The notes: a model not told the origin generated them from the letters alone. A DNA stretch of 64,000 bases from Artemisia argyi (GCA_030686995.1 CM060695.1:99910871-99974870); one strand, 5' to 3'. Shown: positions 34,816-47,125, counted from the stretch's first letter. Made by a program: numbers and translations.

Positions 34816-35767
34816 CTTTCTCTCTCTCTCTCTTACCCACTCATTTCATCTTCTCTCTCTCTCTCAATCTCAAGACGGATCTTGTTGGATTTGTGTAGAT
34901 ATGTGGTGTGAATGAGTGATTGGATGGTGGTTTCTGATTGTTATGTTATGTTATATTTCACAGTGACAGAGAACGAGTGGGGTGGGGGTTATAGCAAAAA
35001 AAAACCCATGGGCTTAGATCTGTGGTGTTTATGGTTTAGATGGTTTAGATATGTGGTTGTTTGGTTTTGTATAAGCGGTTTTAAAAAAATCATACGATTT
35101 GTATATCTAAACCATACGATTTGTGGTAAAAACCATGGTGATGTTAAATCTTTGGGTTAATTTCACAGGTAGGTAACTAACTTTCACAAATTTCTAATGT
35201 TAGGTAACGAACTCTTAAAATTACTAATATAACCATTGAAACTTGTTGCAACCTTCAATGTTAGGTAATGTGACCGCTTAAACTTATGAGGCCCACATAT
35301 GACGACAGATAAACACATATATCCCCCTTTTCCCTCTTTCATCTTCGATTTCATCGGTCAAAGCTTCCACAACACCATTATAAACATCAACATCATCATG
35401 TTGTTCATGTTGCTCATCATTTCCAATCACACCTAACACAACTTTATCACATCTAATTAGAAATCTTTTCAAGCTGAAGCTAAAAGAAGACTCACAGCCC
35501 AATGAGAAACTGTACGGAAAGAAAGAGAGGAAAATTAATAGTATGAAATAAGAATAAGAAACTATTGGAAGAAAGCATTTCGTCTCAGGGAAACTTGATT
35601 TGTTCCACCACAACATATAAAAAAGTAGAATGAATTCCTATATCAAAGTTCTTATTTCAGTTGTTTCTAGCTACTATTTAAGATCCAATATGTCATGGAA
35701 GAATATTAGTTAAAGTTTAAAATGCTTTCATCCAGCCCATTTTACCATGTACGAATTAGAAATACCC
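34816..35767. other. Intergenic DNA with CT microsatellite and foldback arms
   Basis: 34816-34865 is CT-rich microsatellite. 34940-35090 is the inverse of 25790-25900. 35136-35272 is the inverse of 46945-47067, an arm pair that the SIRE1 insertion now separates by 11.7 kb. 35284-35616 has an open minus frame of 110 codons without recognisable domains; I see no support for a gene. Confidence 0.6.
35136..35272. repeat. Left arm of an older foldback element
   Basis: Phrases taggtaac, tttcacaaatttctaatgtt and ttactaatataacca recur inverted at 46945-47067. Confidence 0.75.
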
Positions 35768-36286
35768 TGTGGAAAACTAGAAGGGGGGTTGAATAGTTTT
35801 GCGTCTTTTTAATTTGTTATGAAATAATTTGTTTACGCGTTTTGTTTACTTTCAAAAATTGTAGATTCGATATTATGTGAATTCAAGTCTTGCACAATAT
35901 AAACAACTACAATTAAATACAAAGGCTATAATAATGTAAGAAATGAAATAAGTAAGAGATGGAAAGATCGAACCGCAAGACAAGAGATTTGTAGTGGTTC
36001 GGCTACAAGGACACCTTCCTTGCCCTACTCCACTCCCCGAGCACCTAACTCGAGAGTTTTCTTCACTATGTCAACAAGCTTCCTTATGGCGGAGAAAACC
36101 TTACACACCAATTTACACACCATAACTTAGTCACACCTAATTTACACCTTCTACACAACTTCTCCACACCTAGTCACTACTAAATCTTCACTACTTCTTC
36201 TTCACACCTATCCACTAGTAAATCTTCACTACTTCTTCTTCACACCTATCTACTTAATATGCACTACTTCTTCTTTACAACTATCT

Positions 36287-38472
36287 TTTTTTGGGTAAAG
36301 GGGAGTAATCCTGCACCCTGGTAAAATTCATTATCCAAAAACGTTGAAGTACAAAATGACGAGGGTGATTTCCCTCGCCCCCAGTCCCTCAGGACACTTA
36401 CAAGACACGTATCTAAGAATGACAAACCATTCTTAAAACTAACATGCACAACATGTGCAACTGACCATACCTATAACTTACAATATAAGTGTGACAGGCC
36501 ACACTTATAACTAATAATTGAACATAAACTACAACGAATATAAAAGAAAAAAATAGCAAATCAAGTAGAAACTTGAGTCTTCATAAAAACATCAAGTAAA
36601 AACTTGAATCTTCCCGTGTCGTCATAGAAGTTCATGACTTTCAACGATGCAGCCGAAACCATGGTAGAATAGACACGCGCCAATCCACACAATAGATCCA
36701 CCAACTACACCTATCTTCATTGATCCAATCAGGACCAAACCAACACTACAACTCGATCCAATACCGCATCTGCTACAAGTTTCAAATGAAACTCAAGCTA
36801 AGAATGAAAAACAATGTATCTTGATCAGTTGTAGACGAAAATAGGGCTAGACAACCCTAACTTACAGAAAATAGAGCACCATCAATCACATGACCAAATA
36901 CATAAATCAATGCCATGTCCAAGAACGATGATAAAAAGGTTTTGAATAAGACCCTTAAACTTAACCTCCATCACTTATTCGAGCAGCAGCAGATTCCCAT
37001 AAAACAACAAGGTTGTCGTTGATTAAATTAATAACAATCCACTTGAAAGCACGAACAGTAAACAAACACCAACCTTAATGACATGATCCGAGATAAATCA
37101 CGAACCAACAACCTCCATAAAGAACCAATCATGATTCCCCTACAAACAGCCAAGAACAATACCATGAATAGGGTCACCATGCAATGAAACTAGGGTAGGT
37201 AAACCCTAACTTCCAGCAAACAAAAGCATCGATCCAAAAAGAATATGAATAACAATGCATTGACATGAGTAGACAAATCCATTGTTATATCACCCTAACA
37301 TATCCAACTTCCATGCAGTAGCGACAATCATAGCAGCCAATCAACAAGATATCACCAAGGACGACATAACAGGACCACTATATTGAACTAAAACAACACA
37401 ACATACACCCCAACGATGTACCTCTACGAATCAATCATAGCATCAACCATATGACATGGTGACGACACCAAATAATCAGATTGATTCAACATACATACAA
37501 TCCGCAGCTCCCATGATACCAAGAAGGTTTGCACCAAACCCTAACAACCCTTAGATCAATGTTAACCACACATAATACTATGGTAATTCAGTGCTTCATC
37601 AGCAATCACAAGTAAAGCAAATTAGAATGAAATCCAATCCGAACCGAAACTACCATAGACGAACCTAGGGTTTTACCAAACCCTAACTACACAATACCAC
37701 ATCATCCATGATACGCGAAGATCATAACAGATGCAGCAATAATCCAGTATAAACCAAAAATATGTCAAGCAACCCTAACATCCAAATCGATCAACACAAG
37801 ACGAAGGTTTTTGAACAAGGATACCCCGAAACTTGACTTTCATCTCTCTTATAAACCCATGTACAGCACACATAAATCTGATCTAGAACCTGTAGAAAGT
37901 ATATCACGTAGAAGATCCCCCAAACGGGTTACATGCCACACGTTCAAATAGAAAATACGAAACCCTAAACATTAGGGTTTCGTAAAGCGGTTAAGGGTAC
38001 AGAACCAGAATCGAGTGAAAATTAAAACCTAGTAATGTTTTGTATACGTTGAGTGCATATCCAACCAAACCGACCCATGATCTGTTGTTGAGAATTAAAA
38101 GCAAATCGAACCAATCATAGATCAATAAAACCTTTAGCGAATGAGATAAAAAGCCAAACTAGTGCAATGATATATAAATCTTAAATCCACCGACCCACTA
38201 TGAACCTTAAATAATTAAGGAGACATAGAAGAATCAGTTGAGAAAAGAATTACAATCATAAGGTTCCACCGACCCACGTTGCACTAATGGCTATTCCTTG
38301 AATATATAAAAATAAAAAAAAAATAAAAACCAACCAACAAACAAACCATTCAGATCTTTATAACATTAGTCTAGTAATCACAAAAGATTATTAGAGATAA
38401 CGTATGAGATAGGAAGAATTAAAACAGAATGGATTGTTTGTTGGCGGCTGGAAATCGCCAAAGTAGAGAGAG
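36287..38472 (-). mobile_element. Retroposon-like insertion in SIRE1 LTR, ~2.19 kb, 8-bp TSD
   Basis: aactatct is duplicated at 36279-36286 and 38473-38480. On the minus strand the insert ends CTTTACCCAAAAAA, an A-tail directly at the target duplication, the hallmark of LINE-machinery retroposition. Its 5' end (minus) is TCTCTCTCTACTTTGGCGAT. It has no ORF above 61 codons and contains several CCCTAA-rich phrases. It could be a non-autonomous LINE derivative or a reverse-transcribed non-coding RNA; the source is unknown. Confidence 0.75.
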
Positions 38473-38788
38473 AACTATCTTACTTCACAATATCAACACA
38501 ACTTGCTAATCTATCTTCTATCAAATATTCACAACTAATTACACAAAGAAATATATGTAATGAATGATGCTCTAACAACTTAGATGTGGAGGTCACAACA
38601 AGTTGTAATACTTCTTGTCTTGGTGGATTGAAGTATTCTTCTCTTGCACTTGAAAGGATGAGACTTGGATCACTTTGAAACAAAGATTAATTTATATATG
38701 ATCAAAGGATTATAAGAAATGGAAGTGGGGATTTAGATCAGAAAGTTTTAGGGTGCAAAAGGTGAGAAAATTGTGTGAAATGAACCAA

Positions 38789-38796
38789 TATTTATA
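38789..38796 (-). promoter_or_regulatory. TATA box of SIRE1 3' LTR
   Basis: GCTATAAATATTGG on the minus strand; the same site in the other LTR is 45889-45896. Confidence 0.75.
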
Positions 38797-38824
38797 GCAC
38801 AGAAAAATACTGTTCTGGAGCGTG

Positions 38825-38899
38825 CCGGTCCCCTTAATTAGGGGCCGGTCCCCTTAATTATTAAGGGGCCGCCTAAGGAATTAAGGGGGCCGCCCCCTC
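38825..38899. promoter_or_regulatory. SIRE1 palindrome cluster, 3' LTR
   Basis: Copies of CCGGTCCCCTTAATTA and their inverse TTAAGGGGGCCG pack into 75 bp immediately upstream (minus) of the TATA box. The equivalent in the 5' LTR is 45925-45999. Confidence 0.8.
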
Positions 38900-39832
38900 C
38901 AGAACGTTGGACTTGTTTGTCCTTCTGTGGGGAAGGTTTTTCTGGATTATATTTGCCATTTTTGGTTAAAATTTTGAATCCATATATTTATAATGATTTA
39001 AACATATTCTTTTAATTCCAAAAATGATTTTGTAAAAGATATAAAATGTTTGTGACATTTTATAAAAAATCTAGTGATTGAGAAAAATTTCCTTTGATCA
39101 TAGAATGCAATAAACACTTTGTTTATTCATGCATTAAGTGATTTGGATGTAAAGTGAGATATTTATCGCTAAATACTTGTTTACGTTATAATTTTTAGTT
39201 CAATGAATTTACGTTTTGTAATTATCAAAACATAGAGATGTCGGTGAATGTTAACAATGTTTTTAGGCATTATTTATGTCAACAATCTCCCCTTTTTTGA
39301 TGATTACAAAACCTTAAACTCATTAAGTCTAAAAATTAATTTTAGACAAGTATTTAGAGTTTTATATTCACTTCTCCCCCTTTTTGTAAAATCAAAAAGG
39401 TTATGCCGATTAAGCTTCATAAAAGAAGTTAAACGGGTAGAAAGATCCCCCTTGATGTGTGTTCCCCCTCATTTGAAAGCACCAAAGAAACGAGCTATGG
39501 AATGCTTGGCTACAAAAAATATGTGAAGAGAACAAGACACATATATGCAAAGCAAGAATAAGGCAAACAAAAATAGATTCATTCAAGCATATAAGATGAT
39601 CATAGAAATGAGCATCATTACAACATTCAATATGTTTGAAGCATATTGATTACAATAAAACAAAAGAAACAATATAGTCCTAAATTGCCAAAGAGAGCAC
39701 TTGGACTTGCTTGCAACCCATGGTTGAGTGTTTTATTTGCTTGAGGGAACATAAGCATAAAGCTTAGTTGTTTGATGGAGAAGGATATGGAGTAGGGTAT
39801 GGAGCGGAAGAGGTGGACCTCACGATGTTATA

Positions 39833-40483
39833 TCATGTCAAGGGTGGTATTGGATGAGAATGAGTGAGAATATACTCAATCCAAGAGATATCTTCACTCA
39901 AGTAGAGGATTTGTTTTTGGAGGAAGATGCAACAAGGGCAAAAATGAGTGTGGTTTGTAACTTGATCCAAGTTGAGAGAGTGGGGTAAGCAATTTGCATA
40001 GGGTGATGATGGAGGTTGCCCTTTGTTGCATTGTGCAAGATGCATAGCAAGGAGATCACTTAGATCATGGATTTGGTTTATTTCTTCACGGAACGTTTGC
40101 TTTTTCGTGGCAATGTGAAGAGAATCATCATGCTGATATGGATGAATTGGGGATGTGTAGTTGGAATTGAAATTGTTGGAAGTGTAGTTTGATGGTTGAT
40201 CGAACTTGTAGGGATCATTAAAGATGGTTGGAGGTTGAGATGTGTAGTTTGGCATGAATGTGGATGTTTGGCCAATGTTGTATGGTTTGTAAAGTGGATA
40301 AAAGGAATGTCCTTGTTGGTTTGGTGTAAAGTTTGGAAAGTAAGTAGTTGGAGGTGTTGATTGATTTCCAATTTCATTGGTTATGATGGATTTGTTTCGA
40401 GGGCTTTTTCGTCACCAAACGGGTTTTTCCGTCATCCTTGCTAGCCTTGAGGCTTTTGGTTTTAGTTTGTTTGGGGAGGTCAT
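39833..40483 (-). pseudogene. SIRE1 accessory ORF with CxCC tail, one in-frame stop
   Basis: From ATG at 40483 the frame reads MTSPNKLKPKASRLARMTEK, meets TGA at codon 24, then continues open to 39833 (216 codons in all). It is rich in Pro, Thr, Asn and Gln. The C-terminus has HTHFCPCCIFLQKQILYL then SEDISWIEYIL, a small Cys cluster plus helix that resembles the end of the SIRE2 ORF at 53946-54637 (HTMRCACC ... LRDDLHYMFGYLEYLL). It sits between pol and the 3' LTR, where SIRE elements carry env-like genes, but no signal peptide or membrane span is evident. A palindrome cluster (40645-40719) and a TATA box (40516-40523) precede it. Function unknown. Confidence 0.6.
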
Positions 40484-40515
40484 GATGAGATGAATGGAGA
40501 GTTTGAAGAATGGGG

Positions 40516-40523
40516 TATTTATA
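40516..40523 (-). promoter_or_regulatory. Candidate internal TATA box ahead of the SIRE1 accessory ORF
   Basis: CACTATAAATACCCC on the minus strand, ~33 nt before the ATG at 40483, which would give a very short leader. It lies ~120 nt downstream of the internal palindrome cluster. Confidence 0.55.
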
Positions 40524-40644
40524 GTGTGAGATTTGTGTGTTTATGGATGGATAAGGTTTGTTTGGGAGATTAGAACAAAATATGTTTGTGAATTTTGGGA
40601 AGTGTAGGATGAAATGGGCTAAAAAGCAGAAAAGATTTTGTAAA

Positions 40645-40719
40645 CCCGACCATCAGATGGTCGGTCCCCTTAATCATTAAGGGGGCCGCCTTATATAATT
40701 AAGGGGGCCGCCCATCTGG
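40645..40719. promoter_or_regulatory. SIRE1 internal palindrome cluster
   Basis: Contains CGGTCCCCTTAAT-c-ATTAAGGGGGCCG (13-bp arms with one G.T pair), a further TTAAGGGGGCCGCC, and CCATCAGATGG. Same words as the LTR cluster, placed ahead of the accessory ORF. Confidence 0.75.
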
Positions 40720-41473
40720 TGATTTCCAGATTGCAAGAATTGGGTTTTTGGCAAAAAATTTGCAGAAAGGTTGTGTTTTTGGGTTTGGATTCAAGCAAGT
40801 TCAACTCTTTGAGGCAATTTAGCATCTAATCTACTCATAATATAGCATGCATGCAAAAACACTTAAGTAATAGAACAAATGAGCAATCAATAATTACTTA
40901 GAGGGAGCAAGTAAACACAAGGGCAATCAATACTTCCTAGTTGAACTATCTTAGATCAAGGGCAAAGGCAACTAGTGAGTGAGAAACTAGTGATGGAAGA
41001 AAAATGACAACATTGTTTGTGAAGTATCCCTAGTGTGTGCCTATATGTAACAAATGTGGAGTTGTGATTATTTCGACTCCTAAATGCAAATAAAAAAAAT
41101 CCTAAGAAACAATCCAAAAGCTCATTGATTCGATTTTTGCTCAATTCATGAATGTCAATGGTATATATTAGATTATATATTTTGACAATTCATGTGAGAT
41201 TTTATGCATGATTTTAGAAAATGTTTTTGACATTATTCAACAATGCAAGAAAAATGGTTTTCATATGTTTCCTAGATGTGAGAATATTTTTAAAGAGAAT
41301 TTGATTGGGTTTTACAAGAGTGTTTATGCAATAAAATGAGGTTTCCCAATCTTTAATTTTGTGCAAAATAGATTCCTGGACTCAAGATTTGAGGAGGTGG
41401 AAGAAAAATAAATCTTATGTAATGAATATGTAGTACGAATGCAATAAAATTTAGTCAATTTGTTCCATCATTC

Positions 41474-42655
41474 TTATCCTAAACGCAAGTGGTTAAATAG
41501 TTCTCGCTTAAGGGGTTTAGTGAATATATCCGCAATGTTATCTTCCGATGCAACCTTTTCTATATATATGTTTCCTTTTTATACATTATCCCTAAGGAAG
41601 TGATGGCGTATTTCTATATGTTTAGTCCTAGAATGTTGAACCGGATTTTTACTTAAATCTATCGCACCTTTGTTATCACACATAATAGGAACATTTTCTA
41701 ACCTAATGCCATAGTCTACGAGAGCTTGTTTCATCCATAGTGCTTGTTGGCATGCCTTTCTAGCGCTTACATATTCGGCTTCGGTGGTAGAAATAGCAAG
41801 AGCGGTTTGCTTCTTCGAAAACCAAGATGTTAGACAACATCCCATAAACGTGCAAATACCGCTAGTGCTTTTTCTATCTACGTAGTCTCCCGCATGATTC
41901 GAATCCGCATAGACGATGGCTTCTATGCCAGATCCCTTAGGATACCATAATCCTAAGTGTATAGTGCCTTTAATGTATCGGAAAATACGCTTAACCGCTT
42001 CTAGGTGAGAGGTTTTGGGATCCTCTTGAAAGCGAGCACAAAGGCAAACACTAAACATGATATCGGGTCTACTTGCCGTTAAGTATAGTAAACTACCTAT
42101 CATTCCTCTATACTTAGTGTTATCCACGGACTCACCTTCTTCATCTTTTGTGAGTTTCACTTCTGTAGACATAGGAGTTTTCATGGGTTTTGAGTCTTCT
42201 AGGCCAAACTTCTTAAGCATTTCCTTAATGTACTTAGATTGGTTAAAGAATATTCCATCTTCTAATTGTTTTATTTGTAATACTAGGAAAAAGTTTAGTT
42301 CACCCATCATGCTCATCTCAAACTCATCATGCATGATTTTGGCAAACTCATCACACATTTCTTGACAAGTCGATCCAAATATAATGTCGTCGACATATAT
42401 TTGAACAATGATGAGATTTGGGTCTTTCTTTTTAGTGAAAAGAGTGTTATCTACCATTCCCATGGAATAATTATGTTTAATAAGATATGCTTTTAATCGA
42501 TCATACCAAGCCTTAGGAGCTTGTTTGAGTCCATATAAAGCTTTTTTTAGTTTATAAACATAATAAGGTTTTGCGAAGTCAATGAATCCTGGAGGTTGTG
42601 CCACATAAACCTCCTCATTGATAAAACCGTTGAGGAATGCACTTTTCACGTCCAT
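41474..42655 (-). pseudogene. SIRE1 reverse transcriptase (C-terminal part) and RNase H
   Basis: The frame reads MDVKSAFLNGFINEEVYV (RT with catalytic Asp), ALYGLKQAPKAWYDRL, the catalytic YVDDIIFGS, and MIGSLLYLTASRPDIMF. The RNase H region shows VYADSNHAGDYVDRKSTSG, AISTTEAEYVSA and RTKHIEIRHHFLRD. All are hallmarks of plant Copia pol. A TAA at 41579 cuts the last ~35 residues (KGNIYIEKVASEDNIADIF ... to 41474). The RT N-terminus is in the next frame upstream (42673-42936). Confidence 0.93.
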
Positions 42656-42672
42656 TTGGAATAACTTAAAGT

Positions 42673-42936
42673 CTAGGGCGCATGCATAGGCAAGTAGTAT
42701 TCTCTAATAGATTCTAATCTAGCTACGGGGGCATAAGTTTTGTCATAATCAATTCCTTGTTGTTGATTATAACCTTGGGCAACTAACCTAGCTTTGTTCC
42801 TAGTTACTATTCCATTTTCATCTAACTTATTTCTATATACCCACTTAGTTCCTATGATGGTCATGTTCATTAGATTTGGGACTAATTCCCAAACGTCATT
42901 TGCCTTAAATTGATTTAATTCTTCTTGCATAGCCAT
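42673..42936 (-). pseudogene. SIRE1 reverse transcriptase, N-terminal part
   Basis: [54 protein letters not shown] and [12 protein letters not shown]: the conserved start of Copia RT. A frameshift near 42670 separates it from the MDVKSAFLNG block. Confidence 0.9.
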
Positions 42937-42953
42937 AACCCCACTTTCATCTT

Positions 42954-43740
42954 TTAATGCTTCATTAATATTCTTAGGTTCAATTGTTGAGAGGAAACAA
43001 AAGAATTATTTTTATCTTGGGCTTGTGACCTAGGGGTTCTTTGATTAAGATTTCCTATTATGTTATCTAATGGATGTGATTTAGATTCCTTAATATTAAT
43101 TACTTCGTTATCTTCTAAGTCTATAATTTCATTATCATTTCCTAGTGGTTTTGTTTTACTAACCTCAATAGCTTCATTTTCAACTAAGTCATCATCTTCT
43201 AAAGGTAATGTTTTAGGAGGTGGTGGTGTTTCATCAAATGTTACATTTAATGATTCTTCTACTTTCATAGTGTGTTTGTTAAGTATTATATATGCTTTAC
43301 TATTTTGCGAGTAACCTAAAAATATTCCTTCATATGATTTTGGGTCGAACTTAGTAAGGTAATCCCTAGTGTTTAAAATATAACATTTACTTCCGAATAC
43401 CCCTAAAGTAGCTTAAGTTGGGTTTTCTACCTCTTAGCAACTCATAAGGAGTCTTTCATAAAATTCTCCTAATTGATACTCTATTAATTATATATGTCGA
43501 TGTATCTACGGCGTGACACCATATTTTTTGTGGGATGGATTGTTCATTTAACATTGTTCTACTCATTTCTTGTAGTGACCTATTCTTTCTTTCTACTACG
43601 CCATTTGATTGAGGAGTACGAGGAGCGGAGAAATTGTGAGATATTCCATTTAAATCACAATATTTTCCGAATTGTACTTCGTTATCAAATTCCCTACCAT
43701 GGTCCGTCCTAATAGATACTATTGAACATCCTAATTTATT
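42954..43740 (-). pseudogene. SIRE1 integrase C-terminus and integrase-RT linker, fragmented
   Basis: 42954-43268 is an acidic, Pro-rich linker frame. 43290-43740 holds scattered integrase C-terminal codons in several frames (for example SIVSIRTDHGREFDNEVQF around 43675-43735), broken by stops. Confidence 0.7.
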
Positions 43741-44155
43741 TTAAATCATTTTACTAAATATTTCAAATTTTTCAAAGGCTTGGGTTTTGTCGCTTAGAAA
43801 CCTAGTCCACGTGTATCGTGAATAGTCATCTACTATAACTAAGGTATAATGGTTTCCTCCATAGCTCCGCACAGCGGATGGACCAAATAGATCCATATGT
43901 AACAATTCAAGGCATCGCAAAAGTGGATAATATTTTCTTAGCTTTGTGACTTGCATGAGCTTGTTTTCCAATTTTACAAGCATCGCAAAAGTGTTTGTCA
44001 TATCTTAGGTTAGGCAAGTTTCTAACTAATTCCTTAGAGGCTAAAGATTGTATTTGTTGCATGTTTGCATGTCCTAATCTCCTATGCCACAAAGTGGAGT
44101 TTTCATCTAGAGTTGCTAGACATATCTTATCTTCCGGTTTGTTTCCTAGTTTCAT
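43741..44155 (-). pseudogene. SIRE1 GAG-pre-integrase and integrase core
   Basis: 44155-43907 reads ENSTLWHRRLGHANMQQI and HFCDACKIGKQ, the HHCC zinc region ahead of Copia integrase. 44001-43741, in another frame, reads LELLHMDLFGPSAVRSYGGN and YTLVIVDDYSRYTW, carrying two acidic residues of the DDE core. The two frames overlap by a frameshift around 43930. Confidence 0.9.
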
Positions 44156-44260
44156 AACATATATGCCTCCTTTCCTAATTCCTCTACCTATGACCTTTCC
44201 ATTCTTAACTATTTCGCTATCCCTATCCGTAAAGGTAACCCTACATTTATTATCGCATAT

Positions 44261-44998
44261 TTAGCCTATACTTAGTAAGTTATATGTTAAATTATCTACA
44301 TGCTCAACATTTTCAATAGTAAGTGAGTCTTGAGAGATCGTACCTTTGCCAATAATTTTTCCACGCAAATCACTACCGAAAATGACATTACCTCCATTGT
44401 ATGCCTTGTATGTAGAAAATAGCTTACGATTTCCCGTCATATGCCTCGAACATCCGCTATCCTTTATCCATTCATCAGGCTCCAAGTTTATTCCTAAGCA
44501 TATTTCATCGGTCGCTTTGGCTACAAAGCATTTTTCGTCTCTTGGTTTTTCCACTTCTTCTTTGTCACTATCACTCCATGTTCCACTAACGAAGGCGCCT
44601 TGATTTTCATAACCCGGTGGCTTTTGACATTCGCCAATGAGATGATTTGGACTTCCACATCTAAAGCACTTTCTTCTCTCGTAGTTATCACTTCTATTTC
44701 TTCGAAATCTTCTTTCGTCTCGTGATTGTCTAGTAAATCTTCCATGTTTCTTGAAAAATTTCTTAAATTCTCTTACATCCATTGCATATTCTTCATCTTC
44801 ACTTTCGTCACTTGAATCATCATCGTCACTAAGTTCCTTTTTTGCTTTTAGAGCAAGAGATTTAGTTTGTTCTTTCTTAACTTTGACCGTTTCCGAATCT
44901 CTTCTTATAATTTCTTAATGGACCTTCAAGTTGCCAATAAGTTCATCAAGTGGTGGTCTTTGCATGGATTGCCCTTCTAAATATTTTTCAGATTCCAT
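44261..44998 (-). pseudogene. SIRE1 gag remnant, zinc knuckle and protease
   Basis: The gag start survives at 44998 (MESEKYLEGQSMQRPPL) but runs straight into DELIGNLKVH, so the UBN2 core of gag is deleted, and a TAA follows. 44782-44261 is open: basic region, CFRCGSPNHLIGEC (C-x2-C-x4-H-x4-C zinc knuckle), an acidic spacer, then IKDSGCSRHMTGN, the Copia-type aspartic protease active site, and VDNLTYNLLSIG. Downstream a stop precedes the integrase frames. Confidence 0.9.
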
Positions 44999-45066
44999 AG
45001 ATCATTGCAAGTTTTAAAATACAATATTTTTTAAAAATCTCGCTTAACCTGGCTTTTGATACCAAT

Positions 45067-46385
45067 TGTGGAAGAAGGGGGGTTGAATAGTTTTGCGTCT
45101 TTTTAATTTGTCATGAAATAATTTGTTTACGCGTTTTGTTTACTTTCAAAAATTGTAGATTCGATATTATGTGAATTCAAGTCTTGCACAATATAAACAA
45201 CTACAATTAAATACAAAAGCTATAATAATATAAGAAATGAAATAAGTAAGAGATGGAAAGATCGAACTGCGAGACAAGAGATTTATAGTGGTTCGGCTAC
45301 ATGGACACCTTCCTTGCCCAACTCCACTCCCCGAGCACCTAACTCGAGAGTTTTCTTCACTATGTCAACAAGCTCCCTTATGGCGGAGAAAACCTTACAC
45401 ACCAATTTACACACCACAACTTAGTCACACCTAATTTACACCTTCTACACAACTTCTCCACACCTAGTCACTACTAAATCTTCACTACTTCTTCTTCACA
45501 CCTATCCACTAGTAAATCTTCACTACTTCTTCTTCACACCTATCTACTTAATATGCACTACTTCTTCTTTACAACTATCTTACTTCACAATATCAACACA
45601 ACTTGCTAATCTATCTTCTATCAAATATTCACAACTAATTACACAAAGAAATATATGTAATGAATGATGCTCTAACAACTTAGATGTGGAGGTCACAACA
45701 AGTTGTAATACTTCTTGTCTTGGTGGATTGAAGTATTCTTCTCTTGCACTTGAAAGGATGAGACTTGGATCACTTTGAAACAAAGATTAATGTATATATG
45801 ATCAAAGGATTATAAGAAATGGAAGTGGGGATTTAGATCAGAAAGTTTTAGGGTGCAAAAGGTGAGAAAATTGTGTGAAATGAACCAGTATTTATAGCAC
45901 AGAAAAATACTGTTATGGAGCGTGCCGGTCCCCTTAATTAGGGGCCGGTCCCCTTAATTATTAAGGGGTCTGCCTAAGGAATTAATGGGGCCGCCCCCTC
46001 CAGAACGTTTGACTTGTTTGTCCTTTTTTGGGGAAGGTTTTTCTGGATTATATTTGCCATTTTTGGTTAAAATTTTGAATCCATATATTTATAATGATTT
46101 AAACATATTCTTTTAATTCCAAAAATGATTTTGTAAAAGATATAAAATGTTTGTGACATTTTATAAAAAATCTAGTGATTGAGAAAAATTTCCTTCGATC
46201 ATAGAATGCAATAAACACTTTGTTTATTCATACCTTAAGTGATTTGGATGTAAAGTGAGATATTTATCGCTAAATACTTGTTTACGTCATAATTTTTAGT
46301 TCAATGAATTTACGTTTTGTAATTATCAAAACATAGAGATGTCGGTGAATGTTAACAATGTTTTTAGGCATTATTTATGTCAACA
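45067..46385 (-). repeat. SIRE1 5' LTR
   Basis: Complete 1319-bp LTR, TATA at 45889-45896 (minus), palindrome cluster 45925-45999. It differs from the other LTR at a handful of sites (for example ccgcctaagg vs ctgcctaagg), so this insertion is older than the LARD. Confidence 0.93.
45925..45999. promoter_or_regulatory. SIRE1 palindrome cluster, 5' LTR
   Basis: Same layout as 38825-38899, with point changes (ggggtctgcc, aatggggccg). Confidence 0.78.
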
Positions 46386-46795
46386 TACCCCCTCTGGTTC
46401 TAGATGGAAAAATAGAGATATACGTTTAAAACCACATATGAAATGAGTCAAATGACATTCAAGAAAGCAAGCAGGTTAGTATATATGACAACAATTATAG
46501 GATAAAATAGTAATTTAGTAGCTGTTTGTATCCACAATTGAGTACCTCTACAAACAAGGATTAGGGTTAGTATATTATTATACTTATAAGCATCATTTCG
46601 GGAAACTAAATGAGTAAGCATCATTAGAAGAGCTGGTTTGTGTGCCATAATAATAGTTGTGAAGGATAGTTAGTTGGGGATCTACTACTCTATATAATTG
46701 GGCATTTGTGGTGATGGTTTGGTAGTGATGTCATGGTGGTTTGGTGGTGGTGGTTCGGTGGTGATGTCGTGGTAGGGAAGAAGATGAAGGGATCC

Positions 46796-46798
<3 letters not shown>

Positions 46799-46860
<62 letters not shown>
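46799..46860. repeat. (GA)n microsatellite
   Basis: 31 uninterrupted GA units. Confidence 0.97.
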
Positions 46861-46863
<3 letters not shown>

Positions 46864-46944
46864 GTGTTGGATTTAACTCATTTATATATGAATTGTACAA
46901 CATTTACCGGTTTAGCCAGTTACCGGTTGCAAAAATAGCACATA

Positions 46945-47067
46945 TTGCTTAACATTGACGGTTTTAACAAGTTTTGTTGGTTATATTAGTATTTTTGAGA
47001 GTTCATTACCTAACATTAGAAATTTGTGAAAGTTCGTTACCTATCTGTGTAATAAACCCTAAATCTT
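46945..47067. repeat. Right arm of the older foldback element
   Basis: Inverse of 35136-35272, with ~15% mismatches by eye. Confidence 0.75.
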
Positions 47068-47079
47068 TTTTGATTTAAC

Positions 47080-47125
<46 letters not shown>

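Larger units (their letters stand above)
35768..39284 (-). repeat. SIRE1 3' LTR with inserted retroposon
   Basis: LTR parts 35768-36286 and 38481-39284 match 45067-46385. TATA (TATAAATA, minus) at 38789-38796, with the palindrome cluster at 38825-38899 just upstream. Confidence 0.93.
35768..46385 (-). mobile_element. Complete SIRE-type Ty1/Copia retrotransposon (SIRE1), TSD taccc
   Basis: LTRs lie at 35768-39284 (with an inserted retroposon; 1.32 kb without it) and 45067-46385 (1319 bp). On the minus strand they start TGTTGACATAAATAATGCC and end CTTCCACA. TSD taccc is at 35763-35767 and 46386-46390. The PBS TGGTATCAAAAGCC (minus, 45051-45064) and PPT AAAAAAGGGGAGAT (minus, 39285-39298) fix the orientation. 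Order on the minus strand is remnant gag, zinc knuckle, protease, integrase, RT, RNase H, then ~2 kb with an extra ORF: the Copia order with the long 3' extension of SIRE elements. Frameshifts and stops make it defective. Confidence 0.95.

Noticed and set aside
35284..35616. 110-codon minus frame as a host gene
   Set aside because: No recognisable domain, lies in repeat-rich DNA between foldback arms, no promoter or splice context.
42057..44603. Several plus-strand frames of 80-100 codons
   Set aside because: Antisense shadows of SIRE1 pol, whose minus-strand motifs are unambiguous.
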